NCBI GenBank assembly: GCA_903959905.1
Contig: CAJBYO010000066.1
Span: forward strand, 1-64,000
Length of the DNA: 64,000 nt
Reading direction: 5' to 3'
Origin: an uncultured Bacteroidales bacterium
Lineage (GTDB): Bacteria; Bacteroidota; Bacteroidia; Bacteroidales; FEN-979
Positions within the stretch are counted from its first letter, which is position 1; the number at the start of each line of letters is the position of its first letter. Shown piece by piece: positions 55,312-63,212 of the stretch. Below the pieces are notes generated by a model. The model saw only the letters and a program-made list of their open reading frames with translations, searched no databases and was not told where the DNA came from. The translations under genes were made by a program, and so were the position numbers.

Positions 55312-56421
55312 TTAATCTCTTTTTGCCAGTAATTCCATTAACCTGTGGTTTATATAATATGTGCTTTTACCTATCTTCAGGGGGTTGAGCAATCCTGCTT
55401 TTTCGAGTTGTTTAAGGTAAATCGAAGCCGTTTCACGATGGGCAATCCCATTTTCAACCAGCAGCTCTATTTTTATATAGGGCATGTTAAACATGAGTTC
55501 AAAAAGTTCTTTACGCTTGCCGAACTTTTCAAGTGTTTTATAAACAACCGGCTCATATTGCTTTTTTAACTCCAGGATTCCCCGAATCTTTGTGATTGTG
55601 AGTTGAGCTGTTTCATTTACTGCCGTGGTCATAAACATGATCCAGTCATTCCAGTTTTCTTTCGTTGTTACCTCGTTCAGCAGTCTGTAATAATGCTGCT
55701 TATGGTCAATGATATAGGCACTGAGATACAATACCGGCTGTGGCAGTAATTGCTGCTGGATCAGGTATAGCAGATTTAAAATCCGTCCTGTCCTGCCATT
55801 GCCGTCGTTGAAAGGATGAATACTTTCAAACTGGTAATGAATCAATGAAAGTTTGATGATCGGATCAAGTGGACTTAGTTCAGAAATATTAATAAATTTC
55901 TCCAAACTTGCCAATTTTGCCCGTATTTCTTCTTCACAACAAGGTGGCGTGTAAATCACATTTCCTGTGATGGAATTCTTAAGAACAGTTCCCGGCTGAA
56001 CCCTGATTCCGGACTGATTCTGTTTTACTTTTTGAACAATACCAATCAGGACATTTGTTGTGATCAGGTCTTTGTTATCCCTCATCATTCGTATACCTGT
56101 CTGCAACGCGTCTCTGTATGCCAGTACTTCCTTTGCCGCAGGATTTGATTTTTCAACATTTAACGCAGCCTGGTAAAGTTCATCCTGGGTCGTCACAATA
56201 TTCTCGATGGCTGAACTGTCGCGACTTTCCTGCATGACAACCGTATTGAATAACAGGTTCAGCAAAGCTTCCTCTGTCATGGTTTCACAAAGGCCTTTCA
56301 GTTCTGCAAGACTGCGGGATGCCCTAATTACGTGGTTTAACAATAATTCCCTGGAGTCAAGGTCCAACTTTGGCGGCAAAGCAGGGAGATCATTAAAAGG
56401 AATTTTAGGATCAAACGACAT
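55312..56421 (-). CDS. Fic family protein (AMPylation type), class II, first of three
   Basis: Fic proteins transfer AMP or other phosphate-linked groups to target proteins. The catalytic loop HPFNDGNGR (residues 202-210) is complete, and the N-terminal self-inhibitory motif SSAIEN (69-74) is present, so activity should be regulated. A winged-helix domain at the C-terminus (about 300-369, ending STYYINHRLMELLAKRD) can bind DNA. The 369-residue length is usual. The start codon itself lies inside one of seven TCCGACATA-type sites that run through the promoter, suggesting autoregulation. Confidence 0.9.
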   Translation of the reverse strand: MSFDPKIPFNDLPALPPKLDLDSRELLLNHVIRASRSLAELKGLCETMTEEALLNLLFNTVVMQESRDSSAIENIVTTQDELYQAALNVEKSNPAAKEVLAYRDALQTGIRMMRDNKDLITTNVLIGIVQKVKQNQSGIRVQPGTVLKNSITGNVIYTPPCCEEEIRAKLASLEKFINISELSPLDPIIKLSLIHYQFESIHPFNDGNGRTGRILNLLYLIQQQLLPQPVLYLSAYIIDHKQHYYRLLNEVTTKENWNDWIMFMTTAVNETAQLTITKIRGILELKKQYEPVVYKTLEKFGKRKELFELMFNMPYIKIELLVENGIAHRETASIYLKQLEKAGLLNPLKIGKSTYYINHRLMELLAKRD

Positions 56422-56596
56422 ATATGCGGGTATTTTGATTTATTTCCGACATAATTGATGATCTATGTCAATGTATTTAACATATGTTGACTTATATGTC
56501 GCACAAAGATAACATATCCGACATAATTGTTCTGCAAAAATTATCATCCGACATATAATTTCACTTGTGTCGGAATATTAATCCATATCCGACATA
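56415..56596. promoter_or_regulatory. TCCGACATA operator array of the first fic gene
   Basis: Copies of (T)CCGACATA(TA)AT occur at about 56415-56423 (overlapping the start codon), 56445-56456, 56492-56502 (reverse), 56517-56528, 56547-56560, 56568-56577 (reverse, weaker) and 56588-56596. The -7 box of the gene (minus-strand TATCTTTG, 56504-56511) lies between the third and fourth copy. Confidence 0.7.
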
Positions 56597-56684
56597 CAAA
56601 CAAATAAAAACATTAAAAGAAAACAAATCTTCTACGACTTTGAGCAGCAAGTGGAGCAAAGCACCTTGTTATTTAGAATTATTC

Positions 56685-56692
56685 TATCTTTG
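56685..56692 (+). promoter_or_regulatory. -7 box of the tryptophan dioxygenase operon
   Basis: TATCTTTG is a full match; a TTG lies only 16 nt upstream (56666-56668). The leader to the ATG at 56822 is about 120 nt with no recognised riboswitch. Confidence 0.45.
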
Positions 56693-56821
56693 AAATTGTT
56701 TTTTATACTGAATCCTCGTGGGTTTGAACCGGCAAAGGCGCATAGACTCTGCAATACTGAGCGAAGTTGAAGGATTCGCAAATGCAATAAATCAAAGGAT
56801 AAAACCATAAATCGTTATCCC

Positions 56822-57607
56822 ATGTCCCTCTCATACCATTCCTATCTGAAAATAGAAAAACTCCTGTCGCTGCAGGAGTTGGAGTCGCCCGACGAACACG
56901 ACGAAATGCTTTTCATCATCATCCACCAGACCTATGAATTATGGTTTAAGGAGATGCTGCATGAACTCGATTTCGTGTGTTCGAAACTTGAAGCGGGCAA
57001 TATCTTACAGGCAAGCCATAACCTTAAACGGACACTTACGGTGTTAAAGGTGGTGGTACACCAGATCGACATCCTCGAAACGATGACCCCGCTTGAATTC
57101 CTGTCTTTCAGAGATTACCTGAAGTCTGCCAGCGGGTTCCAGTCATACCAGTGGCGTGAGCTGGAGTTTCTGCTTGGGCTGAAATCGGAGATCCACCTGC
57201 AACGCTTCCAGCATGAGCCGGAAATATGGAAGAAGCTGAACGAACGGTTCCATGCACCATCACTTTGGGAGTGCTTCATCGGCTTCCTTCGCACGTCGGG
57301 TTATGACATTCCGCCATGGCCTCCGGCATCGCAGAACACAATCCCATCACAACGCCCTGAACAGGTCACGAAGGCGCTCAGGGAAATATATTATTCCAAC
57401 CCCCCGGTTGCGGGATTTTGCGAACTCCTTGTGGATCTCGACGAGGGAATTCAGGAATGGCGATACCGCCATGTGAAAATGGTGGAACGCACGATCGGGT
57501 ACAAACAGGGTACAGGAGGATCGGCAGGTGTGGATTACCTGAAAACAACCCTCTTCAAACCACTTTTCCCGGATCTGTGGGAAGTAAGAACAGATTTTAC
57601 ACCATGA
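56822..57607 (+). CDS. kynA: Tryptophan 2,3-dioxygenase
   Basis: This heme enzyme opens the indole ring of tryptophan to N-formylkynurenine, the first step of the kynurenine pathway. The 261-residue protein has the family blocks HQTYELWFKE (His35 base), FLSFRDYLKSASGFQS (Arg97 region), the axial heme ligand His217 in RYRHVKMVERTIG, and GTGGSAGVDYL at the active site. Length is normal for bacteria. Its stop overlaps the start of the next gene by 4 bp (ATGA), so both enzymes are made together. Confidence 0.95.
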   Translation: MSLSYHSYLKIEKLLSLQELESPDEHDEMLFIIIHQTYELWFKEMLHELDFVCSKLEAGNILQASHNLKRTLTVLKVVVHQIDILETMTPLEFLSFRDYLKSASGFQSYQWRELEFLLGLKSEIHLQRFQHEPEIWKKLNERFHAPSLWECFIGFLRTSGYDIPPWPPASQNTIPSQRPEQVTKALREIYYSNPPVAGFCELLVDLDEGIQEWRYRHVKMVERTIGYKQGTGGSAGVDYLKTTLFKPLFPDLWEVRTDFTP

Positions 57608-58812
57608 AATACTCATTGGAAGATATCGCGGCCCATCCGAACAGGCTGGCGGAACGATACAGTCAATTCAGGGTCACCGAACGGTACCTGCTAACAGGGC
57701 ATTCGCACCAGGCCTGGCCCGATATTGCCCTTTCCGGGATGCAGCAAGCCTGGGAGGATGCCGCGGAACTGGTCGATGATAAATGGGAAAAAGCATTCCA
57801 GAAAGCGGAGGAGGTGCGGGCAGGCTTTTCACAGCTTCTTGATGATGAGGACGGGTATATTGCGCTGGGCCAGAACACGCACGAACTGGTGATCCGTTTC
57901 ATTTCATCGCTCCCGCTTAAACAAAAACCCAGACTAATCACCACCGACGGGGAGTTCCATACCATCCGCCGCCAGCTTTCGCGGCTTGAAGAGGAGGGAA
58001 TCGAAGTGGTGAGAGTTCCTTCAAGGCCAGTGGACAAGGTGGCAGAAAACATCATCCGCCTGCTCGACGACCGGGTTGCAGCCGTTCTTGTCTCTTCGGT
58101 GTTCTTCGATACCGGGCTGATCAACCCCGGGATCGCCCTGATCGCTGAAAAATGTGCGCATGCAGGAATCCAGTTGCTGGTGGATGCCTACCATTCACTC
58201 AACGTCGCACCTTTTTCCGTCAGGTCGATGGGGTTGCAGCATGCATTCGTTACAGGAGGCGGGTATAAGTACTGTCAGCTGGGCGAAGGAAACTGTTTCC
58301 TGCGGTTCCCTGAACATTACAGGCAGGGGCCTGTCATCACCGGTTGGTTCAGCGAGTTCTCCCTGCTTTCGGGGAAACACGGTGCCCGCGTGGAATATGG
58401 CCGGGGTCCGGATCTTTTTGCCGGGTCGACCTATGACCCAATCAGCCACTACCGGGCTGCAGAGGTATTCCGGTTTTTTAGCGAAACGGGACTTACACCC
58501 GGTTTTCTCCGCCAGGTGAACCAGCACCAGGTGGGGGTGTTGCTGGAAGAATTCCACCGGCTTGACCTGCCTGAAAACAAGATCTTCGCCGATGAGTCGG
58601 CTAACCCGGAGGGCAGGGCTGGCTTCCTTGTCCTTTTCTCCACCCATTCCGGTGCAATCAGCCGTGAGCTTGCCGGAGCCGGTGTGCTGACCGACTACCG
58701 GGGAAATTCCCTGCGTCTTGGGCCTGCCCCCTACCTGAGCGATACAAGGCTCCGTGAAGCGATGGGGCTTTTAGGTGTGGCTGCCAGGAAGGTCTTTGCC
58801 TGTTCTCATTGA
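57604..58812 (+). CDS. Kynureninase-like PLP-dependent enzyme
   Basis: The 402-residue protein is a class V aminotransferase-fold PLP enzyme. Asp194 and His197 in LLVDAYH fit the cofactor contacts, and Lys222 in GGGYKYCQLG fits the Schiff-base lysine; GEGNCFL follows as in kynureninases. Given coupling to tryptophan dioxygenase, cleavage of kynurenine or formylkynurenine products to anthranilate is the best guess. It is not a textbook kynureninase, and no formamidase gene is visible here. ATG 57604 in the ATGA overlap is the clear start. Palindromic element g begins 18 bp after its stop. Confidence 0.8.
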   Translation: MKYSLEDIAAHPNRLAERYSQFRVTERYLLTGHSHQAWPDIALSGMQQAWEDAAELVDDKWEKAFQKAEEVRAGFSQLLDDEDGYIALGQNTHELVIRFISSLPLKQKPRLITTDGEFHTIRRQLSRLEEEGIEVVRVPSRPVDKVAENIIRLLDDRVAAVLVSSVFFDTGLINPGIALIAEKCAHAGIQLLVDAYHSLNVAPFSVRSMGLQHAFVTGGGYKYCQLGEGNCFLRFPEHYRQGPVITGWFSEFSLLSGKHGARVEYGRGPDLFAGSTYDPISHYRAAEVFRFFSETGLTPGFLRQVNQHQVGVLLEEFHRLDLPENKIFADESANPEGRAGFLVLFSTHSGAISRELAGAGVLTDYRGNSLRLGPAPYLSDTRLREAMGLLGVAARKVFACSH

Positions 58813-58830
58813 ACAGGAGTTCAAACAACC

Positions 58831-58955
58831 GGAGAAACCGGAGCCACTGTCCACCCGCCACCGGTTTTGACTGACCTCATCAACCAGTTAACAGTCAATG
58901 ACGTGGGGTAATCAGATTATATCTGCGAAAACCGGTCATTGCGAGGTATTTTTCC
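58831..58955 (+). repeat. 125-bp palindromic element, copy g
   Basis: GGAGAAACCGGAGCC to GAGGTATTTTTCC, 125 bp, diverged. Its right end forms the last codons of the broken epimerase gene on the other strand. Confidence 0.75.
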
Positions 58956-59662
58956 ACACAAGCCTCAATCCCCTTTTGAAAACAAGCTGAAAATTGACTT
59001 TCTTCGCCAACCCCACGATATCCTTCGCCTCCAATCTCTTCTTTTCATTGCCAAACAGTACACTGCCGATCATCGCCAGTCCAAGTTCCATCAACGTGAT
59101 AAAGTAACCGGGAAACCCTGATGGGCAATCGGATAAAGCCACGTGACATATTTATACCACGGCAGCACATTCATCAGCTCCTTTGTTGGCAATATAAAGG
59201 GTGGGCGAAAATTATATGCTCCCTTGAACGGAAACTTCATCAGCTCATTCTCTGTCTTTCCTTTTACTCGTGCCCACATCATGTTCCCCTTTTCCGTACT
59301 GTCCGTTCCGGCCCCCGACACGTAGCAGAAGGTCATATCTGGGTTGATCCTGCTCAGGGTCATTGCAAAACCCGTTGTGAGATCATAGGTGACCTTCTAT
59401 GTTCTGGTTCTTTCATACCTGCGGATGAAACGCCAGTGCAGAAGGAACAGGCGTTGTAACCTCTCAGGCGGGTTTCGATAGCCGACAGGTTAAAGAAATC
59501 GGCGTGGATGATCTCCGTCAGCTTTGGATGTGTTATGCCGCAGGTCTTGCGGTTGATGACGAGGACGGATGCAACGGCCGGGTGTTGCAGGGCTTCGCGC
59601 AGAACTCCCTCGCCGGCCATTCCGGTGGCACCGGTTATGTTTGCTTTGATTTTTGTTATCAT
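58936..59662 (-). pseudogene. NAD(P)-binding epimerase-like gene with two frameshifts
   Basis: Three frames give one protein in order: TGATGMAGEGVLREAL, HADFFNLSAI and CTGVSSAGM (from ATG 59662); then TYDLTTGFA, MTFCYVSGAGTDSTEKG, MWARVKGKTE and FRPPFI; then FITLMELGLAMI and AKDIVGLA. This is a small SDR-type epimerase/NmrA-like protein. Single-base deletions are needed near 59392 and near 59110 to join the frames, and the 3' end runs into palindromic element g. The gene is broken unless these are sequencing errors in the assembly. Confidence 0.8.
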
Positions 59663-59684
59663 TGTAATGGGGGTTTAGATAATG

Positions 59685-61223
59685 TCATCCGAAATATTCC
59701 ATATATGCTTCTTCAATGTTTTTTCCCTCTTCCTCTGTGATGATGGCGAATTCTTTTTCTTTGGCTCTTTGGGGAAGCTTGCCATTGTTTTGAGCTAAAT
59801 ACCTTATTAAAAGAGCAATGGTTTTGTCTGGCATCTGAAAACGATCGTCAAGCCATACTTTCATTGCATCAAACTTTTGCAGATAGGAGACTTCATCTGG
59901 AATGATTGTACTGATTGTATAATCAACGCATTCGAATAAAAATTCAGCTTGTACCGTTGCATCAAAATACCGATAGTAATCTAAGGTGTCGTTTAGAACC
60001 TCTACATTGTTTTTTGAGGTCTTCTTCCATTGAATAAAATCAAGTATAGGATGCGAATAAGTTTCCAATACTTTTCGGTAATCTGAAATACGTTCCAAGA
60101 TGGCAGCAGACACTGGAAAAATAATGCCTTGGGGTGTAAATTTCATTGTCGTCAATATGTGATGGATTAAATATCGATGCAGCCTTCCATTGCCATCAAC
60201 AAACGGATGAATAAATACGAAACCAAAAGCTATCAGGGCTGCCGTTAGAACTGGGTTGAATGATGCAGATTCCATTTGCCTTGCAGATTCCAGCAATCCT
60301 CCCATCAGGGTTTCAATATCCTGCCATCTGGCAGAGATATGTTCGGGAATTGGCTCGCCGGTATTACGGTCGTGTTCACCGATAAAGCCGCCTTCAGTGC
60401 GATACCCCATTTGAACAAATCTGTTGTCATCAATAACTATTTGCTGTAACCTGAGCAGTTCTTCCTTTCTAAGAGCCTTACTGCCTGCCTGACCGATGGC
60501 TTTACCCCATCGAACAGCCCTGTTTTGGGTGGGATTTTCGCCTTCAATCGTAAAGGATGCTTTTGAATCTTTCAATAACAGGAATGCCGACGTACGTAAC
60601 AAAACATCTTTATGTACACCACTGATTGCCACACTTGTTTTATTGGCAAGGTTTTCTGCAATATAACGCTCAAGTTTGGCGGTTTTATGAATGAGCGGAC
60701 AATGGTTAACACTCCCTGTAAGGTTGTTCTTGATTCGGTGTCGGTTGGAATTGATACTTTTTGGGCTCGCGTATTGTTGCTTTTCATTTAACAGTGGAAT
60801 GTAATTTCCTTCCCGCAGATCGGAAACCTGCAACGACTTCTGCATAAGCCATTCATAAAGGAACCAGATTCTCCGACCGTACTGGCTTTGCGGTTCATTG
60901 ACAATCCATTCTTCAATAGCATTTGGTTGCAGCTTTTCAAACAGCTTTTTAAAAAACAGTAAGTTGACCCCTTCATATTTTAAGGCAAAAACAAGATGTG
61001 CATACAGGTTCTCTTCAGGCTGGTGCCTTGGTGTTAAAACAAGCCAGCCGTCTGTCGTATACTGTCTGCGCTTTTTGCTTATCAGCGCCAATCTCAATGG
61101 GATTGGTACAGGAAGTTTGAGGGCATCTATTATTGCCCCATAACCGACTAACTTTCCTTGTTCAGGTGCTGATATTCCGTGAAAAACACCTATTTCCAGT
61201 GAAATATTCTTACTTTTTGCCAT
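59685..61223 (-). CDS. Fic family protein with long N-terminal domain, second of three
   Basis: The 512-residue protein has a ~200-residue N-terminal domain with a segment resembling HipA N-terminal parts (VPIPLRLALISKKRR, then GWLVLTPRHQPEE) and a Fic domain with inhibitory motif SFTIEGEN (residues 223-230) and catalytic HPFVDGNGR (339-347). It is much longer than typical Fic proteins. It should modify proteins with AMP or a related group; targets are unknown. Four direct GTGAAAAACACTTA-type sites surround its promoter. Start ATG 61223. Confidence 0.88.
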   Translation of the reverse strand: MAKSKNISLEIGVFHGISAPEQGKLVGYGAIIDALKLPVPIPLRLALISKKRRQYTTDGWLVLTPRHQPEENLYAHLVFALKYEGVNLLFFKKLFEKLQPNAIEEWIVNEPQSQYGRRIWFLYEWLMQKSLQVSDLREGNYIPLLNEKQQYASPKSINSNRHRIKNNLTGSVNHCPLIHKTAKLERYIAENLANKTSVAISGVHKDVLLRTSAFLLLKDSKASFTIEGENPTQNRAVRWGKAIGQAGSKALRKEELLRLQQIVIDDNRFVQMGYRTEGGFIGEHDRNTGEPIPEHISARWQDIETLMGGLLESARQMESASFNPVLTAALIAFGFVFIHPFVDGNGRLHRYLIHHILTTMKFTPQGIIFPVSAAILERISDYRKVLETYSHPILDFIQWKKTSKNNVEVLNDTLDYYRYFDATVQAEFLFECVDYTISTIIPDEVSYLQKFDAMKVWLDDRFQMPDKTIALLIRYLAQNNGKLPQRAKEKEFAIITEEEGKNIEEAYMEYFG

Positions 61224-61228
61224 TGGTC

Positions 61229-61318
61229 GTGAAAATTAACTACGACAAATTTAGGTGAAAAACACTTACATTACGTGAATTTTACTTATAATACATAATC
61301 TTTTGTGAATAACACTTA
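61229..61318. promoter_or_regulatory. GTGAAwAAcACTTA operator array of the second fic gene
   Basis: Direct copies at 61229-61242 (GTGAAAATTAACTA), 61255-61268 (GTGAAAAACACTTA), 61275-61288 (GTGAATTTTACTTA) and 61305-61318 (GTGAATAACACTTA). Spacing between starts is 26, 20 and 30 bp. The -7 box (minus-strand TAAATTTG, 61246-61253) lies between the first two. Confidence 0.75.
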
Positions 61319-61351
61319 TATTTATGTGTTGGCAGAATGAATCTGGGCAGT

Positions 61352-61474
61352 GGATAAAACGGATCATCTGACCATCTGCAGCCGGCTTTGGCTACCGCCC
61401 TAGAGCATTAGCAATCAGTTAAATGGGATGGTCAGCTATACTGGCGAAGGCTGGTCAGCGGGAGCGGTTTTTCC
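61352..61474 (+). repeat. 125-bp palindromic element, copy h (second subtype)
   Basis: GGATAAAACGGATCATCTG to GAGCGGTTTTTCC, 123 bp. Inner part GCAATCAGTTAAATGGGATGG differs from subtype one but the paired blocks are kept. 50 bp from the 3' end of the third fic gene. Confidence 0.8.
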
Positions 61475-61523
61475 AGCAAACCCTATTCATTATTCCCTTC
61501 CCAATCTATGGGCCCATGAAGGG

Positions 61524-62660
61524 TTATCGCTCAAACAAATTCAGGTATTTTTCAAAAATGAATATGCGGTTTCTCTTGAATCCTGTTTTTTCGCTGAGGA
61601 TTCCGAGTTTCTCAAAATCCTGAATTAACCGGTTTGCCGTTGAAATATTCACTGCAAGTATTTTCGCCACTTCGGCAGCATCTACGACCGGCTTGGTGTA
61701 TAAATACCGGATCAGCCGCATTGCAAGCGGAACCTTTTTGCCCAGCGTAATAATTCGTTTCTCTTCCAATTCACTGCGCAGTTTCATGATTTCATGAAAG
61801 GTCTGAATTGAATTTTCGGCAGTTTCCAGCACTCCTACAAGGAAAAAAGTTAACCATTGTACCAGGTTATTCTGAGTTCTCACGGCGGTTAGGTTATCGT
61901 AATAATGTGAGCGATTCCGTTCAAAAAAATCGGAAAGATATAATGCAGGTTTGCCTAATATTTTGTTGCTCACAAGATAGAGTGTTATTAGTAACCGCCC
62001 TAGTCTCCCATTGCCATCAAGAAAAGGGTGAATGGATTCAAATTGATAATGTGCAATGCCAATGCGGATAAGCGGTGGCACTTGCAAATCCTCATTGTTC
62101 AATAGTTTTTCAAGATCGCTCATCAGTCCGGGCACTTCACTGTGGTGGGGCGGAATATATGCTGCATCATTCAGCGTAGCGCCACCAATCCAGTTTTGTG
62201 AGGTACGGAACTCACCGGGTAATTTGTATTTGCCCCGGACTCCCTGTAACAATTTTCCGTGCGTTTGTTTTAGTAAGCGAGTCCTTACTGGAAGTGCCTC
62301 CAATTGCGCAATTGCAAAATTCATGGCTTCAATGTAGTTATGAACTTCCTGCCAGTCATCGCGTTTTTCGGGCCTGATGTACTCAGCATCCTGGATGGCT
62401 TCTTCCATACTGGTTTGGGTTCCTTCAATCCTGCTGCTCCGCGTAGCTTCCTTTGTGATGTGCATCCGGATAAAAAAATCCACATCGGGAACCATCATCG
62501 AAAAGGCATTCAACTCACCAAGTTTCCTGGTAGCCTCATTCAGCAGTCGGTTTACCTTTGCATCGCTTACCAGCCATTCGTGATTAACAGGTTCAGGCGA
62601 GAAACTTGAATAGCCATATTGCTTACTGTATCTTCCTGCTTTGAAACGGGTTATTTCCAT
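61524..62660 (-). CDS. Fic family protein (AMPylation type), class II, third of three
   Basis: The 378-residue protein (start ATG 62660; an upstream non-ATG start is not needed) has the inhibitory motif SSRIEG (residues 75-80), the complete catalytic loop HPFLDGNGR (211-219) and a C-terminal winged helix (AEVAKILAVNISTANRLIQDFEKLG). It is related to, but clearly distinct from, the first Fic protein. The DNA-binding domain and the two palindromic sites over its promoter suggest that it controls its own expression. Targets are unknown. Confidence 0.9.
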   Translation of the reverse strand: MEITRFKAGRYSKQYGYSSFSPEPVNHEWLVSDAKVNRLLNEATRKLGELNAFSMMVPDVDFFIRMHITKEATRSSRIEGTQTSMEEAIQDAEYIRPEKRDDWQEVHNYIEAMNFAIAQLEALPVRTRLLKQTHGKLLQGVRGKYKLPGEFRTSQNWIGGATLNDAAYIPPHHSEVPGLMSDLEKLLNNEDLQVPPLIRIGIAHYQFESIHPFLDGNGRLGRLLITLYLVSNKILGKPALYLSDFFERNRSHYYDNLTAVRTQNNLVQWLTFFLVGVLETAENSIQTFHEIMKLRSELEEKRIITLGKKVPLAMRLIRYLYTKPVVDAAEVAKILAVNISTANRLIQDFEKLGILSEKTGFKRNRIFIFEKYLNLFER

Positions 62661-62678
62661 GGATGACAATTAATACTC

Positions 62679-62746
62679 CTGCAAATATATGAATTTATAT
62701 TCGCAGATACCCACTTTACTGCAACTATAAAAAATCATATTTGCAG
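62679..62746. promoter_or_regulatory. Paired CTGCAAATATA dyads before the third fic gene
   Basis: Two 28-bp inverted repeats: CTGCAAATATA (62679-62689) with TATATTCGCAG (62696-62706), and CTGCAACTATA (62719-62729) with CATATTTGCAG (62736-62746). Their starts are 40 bp apart, about four helical turns. The -7 box (minus-strand TATATTTG, 62682-62689) is inside the first dyad. Confidence 0.75.
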
Positions 62747-62783
62747 ATGACTCTTAAATTTCAACTTGCGGTTTTCAATACTT

Positions 62784-62907
62784 GGAAAAAACGGAACATC
62801 TCACCACCATCCGCCGGTTTCAACTGACTACCTTATACCATTAGAAACCAATCAAATGAGATAATCAGCAGTCACGGCGAAGGCTGGACAATGTAAGCGA
62901 TTTTTCC
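62784..62907 (+). repeat. 125-bp palindromic element, copy i (second subtype)
   Basis: GGAAAAAACGGAACATCTC to AGCGATTTTTCC, 124 bp. Last full copy, between the divergent third fic and TonB-receptor genes; a possible further decayed right end lies near 62965-62990. Confidence 0.78.
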
Positions 62908-63079
62908 AGAAGCAAGGGCTTGTCATGCTCGCCGAACGATCCTGACTTTCAGTATATCAGGAAATAGCCTGGTAGCCGTGAGCGATTATTCCTGAAGGGC
63001 TCACATCTCAGTTCTGTTATGTATTTTTCTGTTTTTTAATTTTATTATTTAGATTTATTCTAATTTAATGAATATGTAG

Positions 63080-63087
63080 TATATTTG
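63080..63087 (+). promoter_or_regulatory. -7 box of the TonB-dependent receptor gene
   Basis: TATATTTG is a full match to TAnnTTTG, 125 nt before the ATG at 63213. No TTG at the expected distance. Confidence 0.4.
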
Positions 63088-63212
63088 TCTCCATTCTGTT
63101 CCCTTTCCATTTTTACCGGGATGAAGTAAAAGGAGCCTGAATGCAGCATCAACCAATGAATTGGACACAACGGGCAGTTATCTTTGGAACTAACAATTTC
63201 AGACCAAATAAT

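Noticed and set aside
56722..56745. tRNA-like T-arm (GTGGGTTTGAACC) in the dioxygenase leader
   Set aside because: No acceptor, D- or anticodon stems can be formed around it.
45919..62907. Classical integron cassette array
   Set aside because: No integrase gene is visible, the element ends do not match GTTRRRY/RYYYAAC, and genes between elements point both ways. Kept only as an analogy.
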